A DNA stretch of 64,000 bases. Source: Sequoia sempervirens. Taxonomy: Eukaryota; Streptophyta; Pinopsida; Cupressales; Cupressaceae. The stretch covers positions 16,405 to 80,404 of the forward strand of contig VDFB02344327.1 of assembly GCA_007258455.2 (NCBI GenBank). Direction: 5' to 3'. A model generated the notes under the pieces. That model was not told the origin of the DNA and did no database searches. It saw nothing but the letters and a program-made list of their open reading frames with translations. A program made the position numbers and the translations under genes. Positions 23,830-33,404 of this stretch are shown here, piece by piece; positions within the stretch are counted from its first letter, which is position 1; each line of letters opens with the position of its first letter.

Positions 23830-24078
23830 GCACGTGAGATATGTGTCCATAGGAACCAGTCCAATTCTAATTTCCCCCTTCAGAGTCCCCTTGTGAGCAG
23901 CCACAATCCCCGCTCCCTCTTTCCCTCTATGTTGCAACACATGTAATCTAAGGTAGCTAAGTCAGCTTGCCTCCTTGTGCCCGAAAATCTCCACCATGCC
24001 ATATTCTTCTCTCAGGACATCATCATCATCATCATCTTCTTCTTCTTCTTCTCACTGCATCTCTGCTGCATTGGCCAT
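23830..24078 (-). pseudogene. amidophosphoribosyltransferase N-terminal fragment
   Basis: The minus-strand frame reads an acidic run (EEEEEDDDDD, from GAA/GAT triplet repeats at 24020-24056), then VLREEYGMVEIFGHKEAS, a stop, LSYLRLHVLQHRGKEGAGIV and KGEIRIGLVP. This follows the class-II glutamine amidotransferase start of plant amidophosphoribosyltransferase (first step of purine synthesis, plastid), where REECGVVGI, LHALQHRGQEGAGI and GVGLV are typical. The catalytic N-terminal Cys (ECG) is Tyr here (EYG), so it could not release ammonia from glutamine. Only about 60 of some 500 residues remain. The single stop fits CGA to TGA decay. It shares strand with the fragments on both sides. Confidence 0.75.
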
Positions 24079-24079
24079 C

Positions 24080-24726
24080 AAAAATTATGAGTCTTCTGGA
24101 AAGCCTGAGCACTCCAAAACATCTGGAACAATAGGGTTGTCATGGTTTTCATAAACCCCAACACCTGAGAACTCCAAAACATCTGAAATAATAGGACCAC
24201 CAAAGCTTGCATGCACTCCCAGCCTACAAATACACACTCAATCACAACCTAGTATAAATAAAAGTACCAAAATGCTTTCGAGCAAAACCTAACCAATGAT
24301 TTTTTGAACCTCACAGAGCTTTTATCCCCTCAAACTTATAGAAAAATAATACACTAAGTAGTGGCTCACTTCAACTTCATCGCTTGAGTTTTGTAATTGT
24401 AACATAACTCATTGATCTCCTTTGATAATTCAACATCCTTGCACATTTCCTTGGCTTCGTCCATGAAATTATTATCAAATTCTATTAACAGTTTAACATC
24501 CTCTGGAGTTGTATTTTGGCATCTTTGTCAATTAATTAACATGCCTTGCCTCTACTTCTACATTTTCACATATCTTTTTGAACATTTAATGATTACATCT
24601 GCTCCAAATTTGTTCATTGGAAATGTTTCGATGGTGTCAATGCCTCTTTCTAAAGCACTCAGTTCCTTCCTTTCAAGTAGTCGCCTATATCATGTATACT
24701 TTCTCCTAATGATCATGGATGAATGA
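24080..24726 (-). pseudogene. unidentified spliced gene fragment
   Basis: I do not recognise this protein. The minus strand reads ELSALERGIDTIETFPMNKF, then a broken part, then DVKLLIEFDNNFMDEAKEMC and ELSKEINELCYNYKTQAMKL to about 24380, ending at a plausible splice donor (GAA|GTGAGCC). About 150 bases lower, TATTTGTAG|GCTGGG looks like an acceptor and opens LGVHASFGGPIISDVLEFSG followed by a near repeat, NPIVPDVLECSG, encoded by a 61-bp-spaced duplicated segment (24108 and 24169). Codon-like texture over two exons and fitting splice sites argue for a real gene origin. Confidence 0.45.
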
Positions 24727-24766
24727 GTTCAACTATTTTAAATTATACATCTTTATAACTTTCTAA

Positions 24767-25340
24767 ACTTTGTGAAGATCAATGCTCAACCTTTGGAAAC
24801 ATTACTTTCTAGATTTCCTTTTATACTTTTGGTATTATACCCCTCTTCATCTATGTATCTTGTATTAACCAATGCATCATGTAAAGCGTTTTCAAGTGGA
24901 GAAAGTATTACTGATAGAGATGATGTTACTTTATTTATACCCATCAATACATTGGATGAAACCTCTATTTTCTTTTTAAGTGGGGCTAATGTTGATAGTC
25001 GAGGTTGTTATTCTCATTAGAAAGCACTTTGTATACATTTAAATTATGATAAATGCATCAATTTTCAGTATTACAGTGGTATGCAATATAATATGTAACT
25101 CTTAATCACATCACCCAAGGCATTAGTTGCTTCTCCCAGTGAAAGAGATGCTTGGACAAGGTATCATTTGGCATGTATTTTGCAACAAATAGTCGTTCAT
25201 CTCCTTCAAAACAATAATCAATCGAGTTCACTAATCTTTTGTGTCAAACTCCAACGCTTGTTGCTTCGACCTACTCTGCTCTTCGGCCGATTGGATCCAT
25301 AAAATGAGCTTTTGTGGCAATATCTTAAACATAGATAGGG
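24767..25340 (-). pseudogene. BSK-like kinase gene fragment with internal deletion
   Basis: The minus strand matches plant brassinosteroid-signalling kinases (BSK; membrane-anchored receptor-like cytoplasmic kinases with C-terminal TPR repeats). Landmarks: [18 protein letters not shown] (about 25200), [20 protein letters not shown] (about 25150), LRVTYYIA, NTEN, YHNLNVYKVLSNE (about 25045), then PRLSTL after a frameshift. The frame jumps directly to VSSNVLMGINK and LSPLEN, which in BSKs lie about 130 residues downstream, so most of the kinase C-lobe is deleted. YIDEEGYNTKS matches the linker before the TPR region. Stops at 25080 and 25250. No intron in the matched part. Confidence 0.8.
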
Positions 25341-25443
25341 TGTTGGAGTATTTCATTTGAAGTAGTGAGCTTATGATATTCTTGCACATATGAACTTATA
25401 AAGGCCCTAAAAGGTAGAGATTGTTGTGAGCCAGTATACAAAC

Positions 25444-26375
25444 TAAAGATACCCTAAATTATCCTAATTGGTAAACAACACTATTTAACTAACTTTCATC
25501 CTTCTTCCCTAAATGATTAAATAATACATTATTATTTAATTATTATCAAATTTTATATTCATTTATTAATTAAGTGATTTAACATTATTTAATTAATTCG
25601 TCTTCAATCATCATTCCTGACTAATTAAATAAATCTCATTTATTTAATAAATGTCCTAATTTAACCTTGTCTATCTTGATTAATTAAATAAACACAAGTT
25701 ATTTAATTATGTCACTAACATTACTTATTCTTCTAAATAAATTAAATAGTTATCATTAATTATTTAATTAAGCTACTTTCTCTTCTCCAAATTTGAATAA
25801 TTAAATCAATTATTTAATTTCCCCAAAATTACACAACATGGTCAAATAAATAAATATACCTTTATTTATTAAAGTCAAATGCAACTTGCACGTTCCTCTC
25901 AAACATTAATTAATTATTAAATTAATTAATACATCCTCACATATCTTGATTGAATAAATCATGACCACTGATTTCTCAATCTATTTCCTATCCCATTGAT
26001 TATGCTAATCCCACTAAACACTCAATTTGACTTCTTTAATCCCATTATTCATTCAATCTAATCCCACTGATTATTCAATTAAATCCCTTAATTGGATCAA
26101 TCAGATAAGTTAACTAATCAATCTATTTCCTCTCAACAGTTCTCAACTGTTGATCCTGATCTCTCATTGTTGAATACTGATCGTTCATTTGAAACTTGAA
26201 AATCTATAAAACAATCTTCTTCCTTCTCAAAAAGGTGAATAATCTAAAGAATTTGTGGAGAGGTCATGTCAAATTGGCTATTGAAGAACATTGAGCAAAT
26301 ACTTGCATTCTAGATAACCATTACTACTACCTTTGAAGATTTACATGCGTGGGGGCTTACCATTATTGACCAAGC
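25444..26375 (+). repeat. 5' LTR of Tat-like element, left part
   Basis: Starts TAAAGATACCC (expected TGTAGATACCC as at 59778). Matches 59784-59940 with few changes, including CCTTCTTCCCTAAATGATTA and AAGTGATTTAACATTATTTA. Rich in ATTTAATTA words. A TATA-like CTATAAAAC lies at about 26204. It ends at the CAAGC target site of the nested gypsy element and continues at 36353. Confidence 0.7.
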
Positions 26376-26615
26376 TATTATGCCTTGCATAACCACCCCA
26401 TTTTATTTAGGAACAAAATGGGTCCCCCTTGCTTTTTTTTTGTCTTTGGTTTTGGTTTGCGTCTTAGGAGTTGTTTGTTTTGCTCCTAAGTCTTTCTTTC
26501 TTTCATTCTGTCAGAAGTAGAGCTGGAACCAAAGTTCAACTCCGAACTTTTCCAAAGTTCCTAGTTCAGATTTTGTTCTAACTACGGGTTTGTCTTCTCT
26601 TCCTTGTTTCCTTTC

Positions 26616-26715
26616 NNNNNNNNNNNNNNNNNNNNNNNNNNNNNNNNNNNNNNNNNNNNNNNNNNNNNNNNNNNNNNNNNNNNNNNNNNNNNNNNNNNNN
26701 NNNNNNNNNNNNNNN
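26616..26715. other. assembly gap (100 Ns)
   Basis: Exactly 100 Ns, the usual placeholder for a gap of unknown size, inside the 5' LTR. The true missing length cannot be read; the 3' LTR suggests at least 1.8 kb of LTR could be absent, plus the far end of the nested fragment. Confidence 0.95.
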
Positions 26716-27275
26716 GTGGGCTCCAAAAAGGTGGGACTTGGTCACATGTGGAGATTGTGACAAGTCCAAGGTTCTAGAAGCCTTAGGAGAATGGAATGTG
26801 AATTAAAAATTCACATATAAAGGAGGGGAATCTAGGAAAAATAAATGTGAATTAAAAATTCACATAGGAAAGAGGGTTAACATCAAAAAGGAAAAAATGA
26901 AGAATTGACCAAAAAGAGGTGCTAAATTTAGTTAATGATTTTGGTTAAGGTTGTGCAAATATTGGATTAGGCTAATTAACAGAAGGTTAGAGGCAAGTGG
27001 CAAATGTTGGAGGATGTGACACGGAGAGAGAAAGTGAGGAATTTTAAATTGATTTTTAAATCAAAAGGAGGATAAGTGACTAAATTAAATAAATTAGTGT
27101 ATTTATTTAATTTAGAGAGGAATAAAGTAACAGACAAAGTATTAATTATTAAATTAAATACTTTATCAGTATGAGACACAGGGGGGAATATTAATTTAAT
27201 AAATTAATATTAATACGATAGGCGTGAATGCAACAAATTTAATCATATGGAAGTGATTAAATTTAGGTATCTACA
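26716..27275 (-). repeat. fragment of another gypsy LTR, minus strand
   Basis: The right edge reads TTTAGGTATCTACA, the reverse of the TGTAGATACC start used by the Tat-like LTRs at 59778 and 60072. The AT-rich ATTAAATTA texture agrees. It interrupts the host LTR at CCTTG (27276), which is contiguous in the other LTR copy (near 35491). Its other end is hidden in the gap. Confidence 0.6.
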
Positions 27276-28159
27276 CCTTGATTTGTGGATTTGAGTTTTG
27301 ATTGGGAGGAATTTATGCATAGCATTGTCTATATGTATCTCTGGGTTCTATTTTGTAAAGGTTAGCTAATTGAAGAAAGATCAACCACCTGATGATATCA
27401 AAAAGTAATTAGTTCTAGGATTTCATTGTTATTAGTAGAGATACTTTTAAGAAGTTTAGTTGAACTTAGATACAATTTTTATAGTTTTATACAAGTTTTT
27501 ATGTTATCAAGTTTGGACCTATTTCGATAAGGTTAATGATGCATGATCAATCTGTATGCCAGTGATTTACTGTGCCTAAATTTTTTCTATTTGATGAAAA
27601 TCAATAGAGGAAACTGAATTTAAAGATTATCTCATTGGGTTATCTATGAATGAAGTTATTGTTATGTCTATTTGATTTGTGTTTAATGATGAGTGAATAA
27701 TCTATTTTGAAGTAAAGTTTAGTGAATGGTGATGGTATTGAATTACCACTATGGATGTATGCAATTGTATTGTTTATTCTGTGGATTGTATCTTGTTGTA
27801 GTTGTCGTTAGGTGAATAAACACTCATTATTGATATGCATGTCTGGATATTAAGAACTTTTGTTCATATTCTTCTATTTTAAAGTTCTGATCCATCTTTT
27901 TTATCTTTATTTAAAACCACCAAAGCATAGATTAGTTGACTTCATGCAGTTTTTTTCCTTGTTACTAGCAAAGGCCCCTTGCACATTACAGTTATATTGA
28001 CCATTAAGCGATATCAACATAATTGAGAACCAATTAATAGGACCTTGGGAGTTAGATTTCAATGTGTTGTTTTTCTTCTTTAGGAGAAATAGAATAGTAA
28101 TATTCTATTTAATGTTGTTGTGCTATTTTGACCCTCAACAGATCTGGTGCTAGAAGGAG

Positions 28160-29996
28160 GATTTGAGGAACAAATTGGCTCGAATCGGGTCATTCTCACT
28201 AGATAGGTACGATAGAGTTCTTAGATCTTCTCAGAATCCTAAACCATTCGTCAAAATCCAAACCCCTATTAGGTATAGGCCCCAAGATTGTAGAGTCTTG
28301 ATTCCACCATTATCACCACCGCTCACCCCACCTGGGTTTCCACCGAATCCATCCATATCACCTCCTAGGCCAAACTGACCCGTTCCACAACCTGCTCAAC
28401 GAGTATCACCACCAAGACCCATGACTTTCTTTGTCAATAACCACTTGCCACTAGGGACTATTTCCAGGGGGATACATGATCTCCCAAAGAACCCAAAGAG
28501 GTTTTGTCCTAAGTACATGCATGGAGAATCAAGAAGTGTTGAGGAGCACATACAAGAATTAAGGATGCCTATACTCGTGCTCAGGTGGCCATCATGACGT
28601 TGTGTGCAGATTGTTCCCCTACTCACTGGGAGACATGGCATACTTGTATCTAAACCTACCACAAGGGTCGATTCTAAGTTGGAAAGACTTGGAAAATGCC
28701 TTTATTAATCAATTATGGGTCTATGTAGACCCTGCTATTCTCTACCACCAATTTGCCACAATAAGAAAAGAGCATCATGAACCATTGCCTTTATTCAATA
28801 CAAGGTTCCAAAGAATGTACCAAAGGTTACAACATCCTTATCTGGTTGCTGAGAACATTGCCATTTTGGCGTACTTAAGGGTTGTGGATCCTTTGATTGG
28901 CCTGTTCTTGAAGAGGACATATCAGCCACTCGAAATTGATTCTATTGCTAAAGTATATCACTTGGCCATCTAGTTGCAACAAAAAATAAGTTTGCAATCC
29001 TGGAGTCTAGGAGGAGTTCTTCCTCCTATAGGATACCAAATGCCCAATCTCCCCCCTTTATTCAATATGCTCCCAGGGATTTCCTACTCCCAATACGAAC
29101 CTATGTATGAATTCCAAGCTTCACCTCCCTCACCAATCTTCACCAATGATCCTCAGGATTCCTCCCAACAAACTCAAAATTATCAAAATCAAGTTGGAGG
29201 ATCAAATCATGTTAATAAGCCCTTTGTAGTAAAGACTGTAGAAAGTGCAAAGACTCTACAACTGACCAATGAGACAAAGACTCTCAAAAAGACCCTATCT
29301 CAGATGTCTAACGATATGGCCCAACTTAGACATAATCCCCCACAGAACCAAAACCAAGGTTTTTAGAATTAGGGAGGATATTCTAATCAGGGTGGTTACT
29401 GCAACCAAAATTCCAACCAAAATTATAGCACCAACTAGAACACTAATAGGAATTTCTAGAACCAAAACTCCTCTAATCAAAACTATCAAAATCAGAATAG
29501 GGGATATAATCAAAGGTCTAACAACAATAGGCCATGGAATACTGGAATCAATAATAGAGGATTTTCGTACAATTATCAAGTAGGCGATGGAAATTAACAC
29601 ATTATCAACATGGTATATCTCAACCTTATGACCAATTGGTGTAGGCTAGATGATACTGCGGTTCATTTTGAGGTGAATTACTTGGAGATGGAAAAGATGG
29701 TTAAGATAGCCCAAGCTAATGCTCCATTACAAGGTGCTTCTAAATTTGGCGGATCTACTGATGCTTCCATGACTTATGAGTTGTTTGAGGAGGAATCTTC
29801 ATTTCCTAGTCAGGAAGAGAATGAACTAGTGGAATATGTATATGATGCCCAGGCTTTCCAAACCAAGGGAGGCCATTTCCTTAGAAATCAGAATAGAGTG
29901 CCATTCACCACCTCTACCCCTCCTAATAACATGGTCCCACCAAATCAGAATGAAGATAATAACCCACCACCACCAAAGGGACCATCAGATTCTTAG
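28160..29996 (+). pseudogene. gag of nested gypsy element (broken)
   Basis: Frames from 28163 onward give a proline-rich N-terminus (PPLSPPLTPPGFPPN), MTFFVNNHLPLGTISRGIHD (about 28420) and RFCPKYMHGES, then after a frameshift near 28600 the retrotransposon gag core YLNLPQGSILSWKDLENAFI (about 28650) and FATIRKEHHEPLPLFNTRFQ. An Asn/Gln-rich stretch full of QNQN and NYQN (29160-29590), broken by frameshifts, is followed by MEKMVKIAQANAPLQGASKF (29690) and an acidic/proline tail ending at 29996. No CCHC knuckle was seen. Gag would form the particle that holds the RNA. Confidence 0.75.
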
Positions 29997-30129
29997 AATA
30001 AAGGTATTCCACCTTTCGTTACAATGCATCAGGTGAAGAATGATTCAAAATTTGATTTCATTGTAGAGATGCAGAGGTAAAAGACTTCAATTTCATTCTT
30101 TGATGTTATGAAATGGTGACCTACTCAAA

Positions 30130-30893
30130 ACAAAATTTTGTTGAAAGCCTTGGAGGAAGCAAACAGGTCAAAAGGAAAAGAAAAGGTGACTCTCACTAAC
30201 GAGATGAATGCAACACTCTATAAAGGTAAGACTAGTACTCCACCTTTCCTTTTGAGTTTAAGAATTTTTGGAAAGAATCTACACAACCGTCTACTAGATT
30301 TTGGGGCATTGAGAAACATCATGCCACTTTCAATTTGTAGGAAGTTAGGTTTGAGTCCACTCCAAACAAATAAAAAAGTGATCCAATTGGATAAAATAGA
30401 AGTCAATGTGGTAGAAGAACTTAAGAATATTCATGTACAGGTTAGATTTGATCCAAGTATCCAAACTTACATGGATATCCAAGTTGTTGATATCCCTGAA
30501 ACTTATGGTATGCTCTTGAGTAGAGATTTAATGAAGAGTATTGGGGGATATCTTTCTTTGGATTTCTCACACATGTGGCTTCCCTGGAAAGGGATTGCAA
30601 TGCATATCAGAATTGAAAGTGAACCTAGGCTTAAGCATATGATTACTAAATATGATACCCCCAACAAGGTATCCTATTTTGAAACCAAGATAGGAGTTTA
30701 CAAGCAGGAGGAAATCATGACTTTCTCTATGCTTCAATTTGATGATCTATTGCCTCTAGAACCAACTAACCCAATGATTACAATTAACCAACAAGTCTTA
30801 ATCAAAAAATTGCAACATGATAGGTTGGTATTGGGAAAAGAAGCTGATATGTGGAGTTTGTTGCTTCCCAATTGGTGTAGGGTCCATTACTAG
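30130..30893 (+). pseudogene. aspartic protease region of nested gypsy element
   Basis: An open frame of about 250 codons. The retropepsin active site is LLDFGALRNIMPLSICRKLG (about 30290), with D-F-G-A replacing the common D-S/T-G-A, so the second active-site residue is not the usual Ser/Thr. The hydrophobic half-turn IPETYGMLLSRDLMKSIGGY (about 30500) matches the LGRDWL-type motif of these proteases. It cuts gag-pol in an active element. The frame is intact from 30138 to the stop at 30891. Confidence 0.75.
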
Positions 30894-31379
30894 AATCATT
30901 CTAAGTTAACTTGTCAACCTTGTGTAGACATCTTGAACCATGTCTCCCAAGTTGAGGAAACTTGTGAATATCAATCTCAAATCTCCACTAATAAATTTCC
31001 ATTTGAAGCAAAAGATGCAACCATCCTTACGAGAGCCAATCTTGCTGAAAAATAATCATCTTCTCAACTCGAGCAGAATCGGGTTCTATGCTCTAAACTA
31101 TAAGGAGAGACTCAGGAATCTCTGTATTTTATCATTACACCTACCTTGTAAACCCTTCCAATGCCCAAGGTATTGGTGAAAAATGTACTAAATCATGATT
31201 TGAACCAAGAGGAGGTTCAAGAATCAGTTCTTGAACATATTTTGAATTCAGGAGAACCTTCTGGTGAACTGCGCCCCTAGTTACCTTCAAATCTTGATGA
31301 TTAGAACCAGTCCGAGCCACCATGTGCTTCTAGCAAGCAAATACTTGTGGCCCTAAAGAAGAAAGAAATATCAACTCCA

Positions 31380-31790
31380 AATAAATTATGGAGTCTAAAA
31401 TTTGATGGCTCTAAGTCCAAGTCAGGAAGTGGAGTAGGGATAGAATTAACCAATCCAAAGGGGAAGAATTAATTTTCTTCTTACAGATTGCAGTTTGGAT
31501 GCACTAATAACATAGTAGAGCATGAAACACTTGCTTGAGGCCTGATGTTCACCCATTAGAAGAAAGTCACATCTCTTATGGTGATGGGGGATTCTGAAGT
31601 AATTGTCAAATAGGTTCGTAGCCAATATACTTGCCATAAAAAAAGATTGGCTGCTTATATAAATAGAGTTTGGAATCTGATTGAGGATTTTGACACTTTT
31701 GGAATTACATTGATTCCTAGGGAACACAATCAGATTGCAGATGCCCTTGAAGTCACTGCTAGCACTTTGGAGCCTATGTAGGACTCCAAG
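31380..31790 (+). pseudogene. RNase H-like domain placed before RT
   Basis: Frame pieces read LWSLKFDGSKSKSGSGVGIE, a break, LQFGCTNNIVEHETLA, a stop, VMGDSEVIVK, LAAYINRVWNLIEDF, IPREHNQIADALEVTAS. This is the RNase H pattern of the additional (plant/archaeal-like) RNase H of Tat-type elements: first acidic residue in FDGS, Glu in VEHETL, Asp in GDSE, last Asp in IADAL. Here it stands between protease and RT rather than after the RT's own RNase H. VWNFQVFDDDQHILAFLENS follows as linker. At least three stops. Confidence 0.72.
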
Positions 31791-31979
31791 TTGAAAATAT
31801 TTTTAGTAGAACTAGTTTCAATCCTAGCAACCCCATATAATGTTTGGAATTTTCAGGTCTTCGACGATGACCAACACATACTTGCCTTCTTGGAAAATTC
31901 TGATGTTTTTGAAGGACATATAATAGATGAATCATAAAGAGATAATGGGGATTGGGATCTTGAGAGTTGTGACACTAAA

Positions 31980-32390
31980 GGGATAATGAATTTGAAAAGT
32001 AACAACATTCCCAAGGGGATGATAGCTTTAGAAATAATATTTGATTCTAATCTTCAGGCTCGGGAGAGAGTGCCAACACAAAGTGATGGAGGGAAGTATG
32101 AATCTATTAATTTGGCTGATTCGAGTCCCGAAATAAATGTTCTTATAGGCAAGACCTGCACTGAGGAGATCAAAAATGAAATAATTAAGGTGTTCAAAGA
32201 AGGCATTGTGGCAATTGCCTGGAGTTATGAAGATTTAAAGACTTTTGACACCTCTGTGATCACGCATACAATACCTCTAAAGCTATACATTGATAAGAAG
32301 GAAGCAAAGCCCTTTCATCAAAAGTAGCGCTTGGTCAATACTTTGATTGAGCCATTAATACAAAAGGAAGTGAAAAATAATTACTTTGGC
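31980..32390 (+). pseudogene. N-terminal remnant of gypsy RT
   Basis: An open frame from 31986 to 32327 covers the segment just before the RT palm in Tat-like elements: IKVFKEGIVAIAWSYEDLKT, then ITHTIPLKLYIDKKEAKPFH, a stop, LVNTLIEPLIQKEV. The RT palm with YxDD, RNase H and integrase are absent; sequence turns non-coding at about 32395. Confidence 0.72.
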
Positions 32391-33404
32391 CCGTAAGGGT
32401 CTGATTTCTGAATTAATTGTATATATGTATTATGTGTACTTATTTGTTCTTTATTTCTATTGGTTGTTTGTTTGCTTGTTCTCTTTTTCTCTTTGTTTCT
32501 TTTTTTTGTTTTGTGTTTGTTTTTGTCTTCTTTGGGGACCCTCTTTTCTTTCCATCTTGAAATATAGGGTTTGTTATTCAAAGTATGTTGTAGGCACTAG
32601 GAGAGAAATTGATTTAGGCATTTTTAGGCATATCTGTCGAGAGATTTTGTTCTAAAACTTATGTCGTATGGTCATTTTAGCATGGGTCTGAAAGATATTA
32701 GGAGTAAGGTTTATTGTAGATAACCTCATGAACTATGATTGAAATTTTTCACAAAATAGATAAAACATTTGACTATAAAGTGCCTATTCCTCTTAGGGTG
32801 ATTATATCTCCGATTCAAGTGAAAAATCTAATTCCCAAAAACTGTCATAGGGTCCACTGTAGTTCTCAACCCATGTTTCAGACTAGTAATGTCTGAGTAT
32901 TGAATTTAAAAAAAAAAGAATTTCCACAAGTGAAACCTGTAAAAGAAAGAGGAAAAGAAAACTACTGAAATAAAGGAAAACTCAATCCTAAATGGGTAAT
33001 TCAAGTATCTCTATCAGGGCTATGGACGCCTAACTGACAATAGAACAATGCTTTAAGAGAATTAGAGGTATCTCCATCAGGGCTATGGACACTTGAATGG
33101 TAGCGGAGCAATGCCCAAGATTTCATTGCACGATAGTTGAAGGAATAAACCTATGTAGCTTGGATCTTAGATATAGTTGTTCAGGTGTGAAGAAAGTTCT
33201 TATGAAGAAAGATGCACCGTATAAGCACACACTCAGATTCAAAAGTAGTTTATGTTGATTTACATTTGAGATTCCAACTCAATTTTACTTAAATATTCTG
33301 ATCATATTTAAGTTAACATGTTTCATAAATCAAAGGTTTTTGGGTGATTGAATTCTTCAGTATCTTAAAAATGGGTAAACCATTTTTGTAGCTGAGTCAC
33401 CATT
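32391..33404 (+). other. 3' non-coding part of nested gypsy element
   Basis: T-rich at first (TTTTTTTGTTTTGTG near 32505). At 33010-33120 a unit of about 60 bases is duplicated (TATCTCTATCAGGGCTATGG and TATCTCCATCAGGGCTATGG). No clear polypurine tract was found right before the LTR. Confidence 0.5.

Larger units (their letters stand above)
26376..28140 (+). repeat. 5' LTR of nested gypsy element (interrupted)
   Basis: 26376-26615 matches 33405-33640 (GCCTTGCATAACCA, AACAAAATGGGTCCCCCT) and 27276-28140 matches 35486-36347. It begins TATTATGCC where the other begins TGTTATGCC, and ends GACCCTCAACA. The middle is replaced by a gap and a foreign fragment. The internal side continues GATCTGGTGCTAGAAGGAGG, the probable primer site region. 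Confidence 0.8.

Noticed and set aside
24412..25020. Plus-strand frames of about 100 and 82 codons
   Set aside because: The minus strand here matches BSK and a spliced gene fragment; the + frames are shadows.
15080..25340. Helitron ends around the gene-fragment cluster
   Set aside because: No convincing 5' TC start or 3' hairpin followed by CTRR was found, so the cluster is reported only as a hypothesis.
26511..26769. Open reading frames spanning the run of Ns on the minus strand
   Set aside because: The translation through the gap is meaningless and the flanks are LTR sequence.
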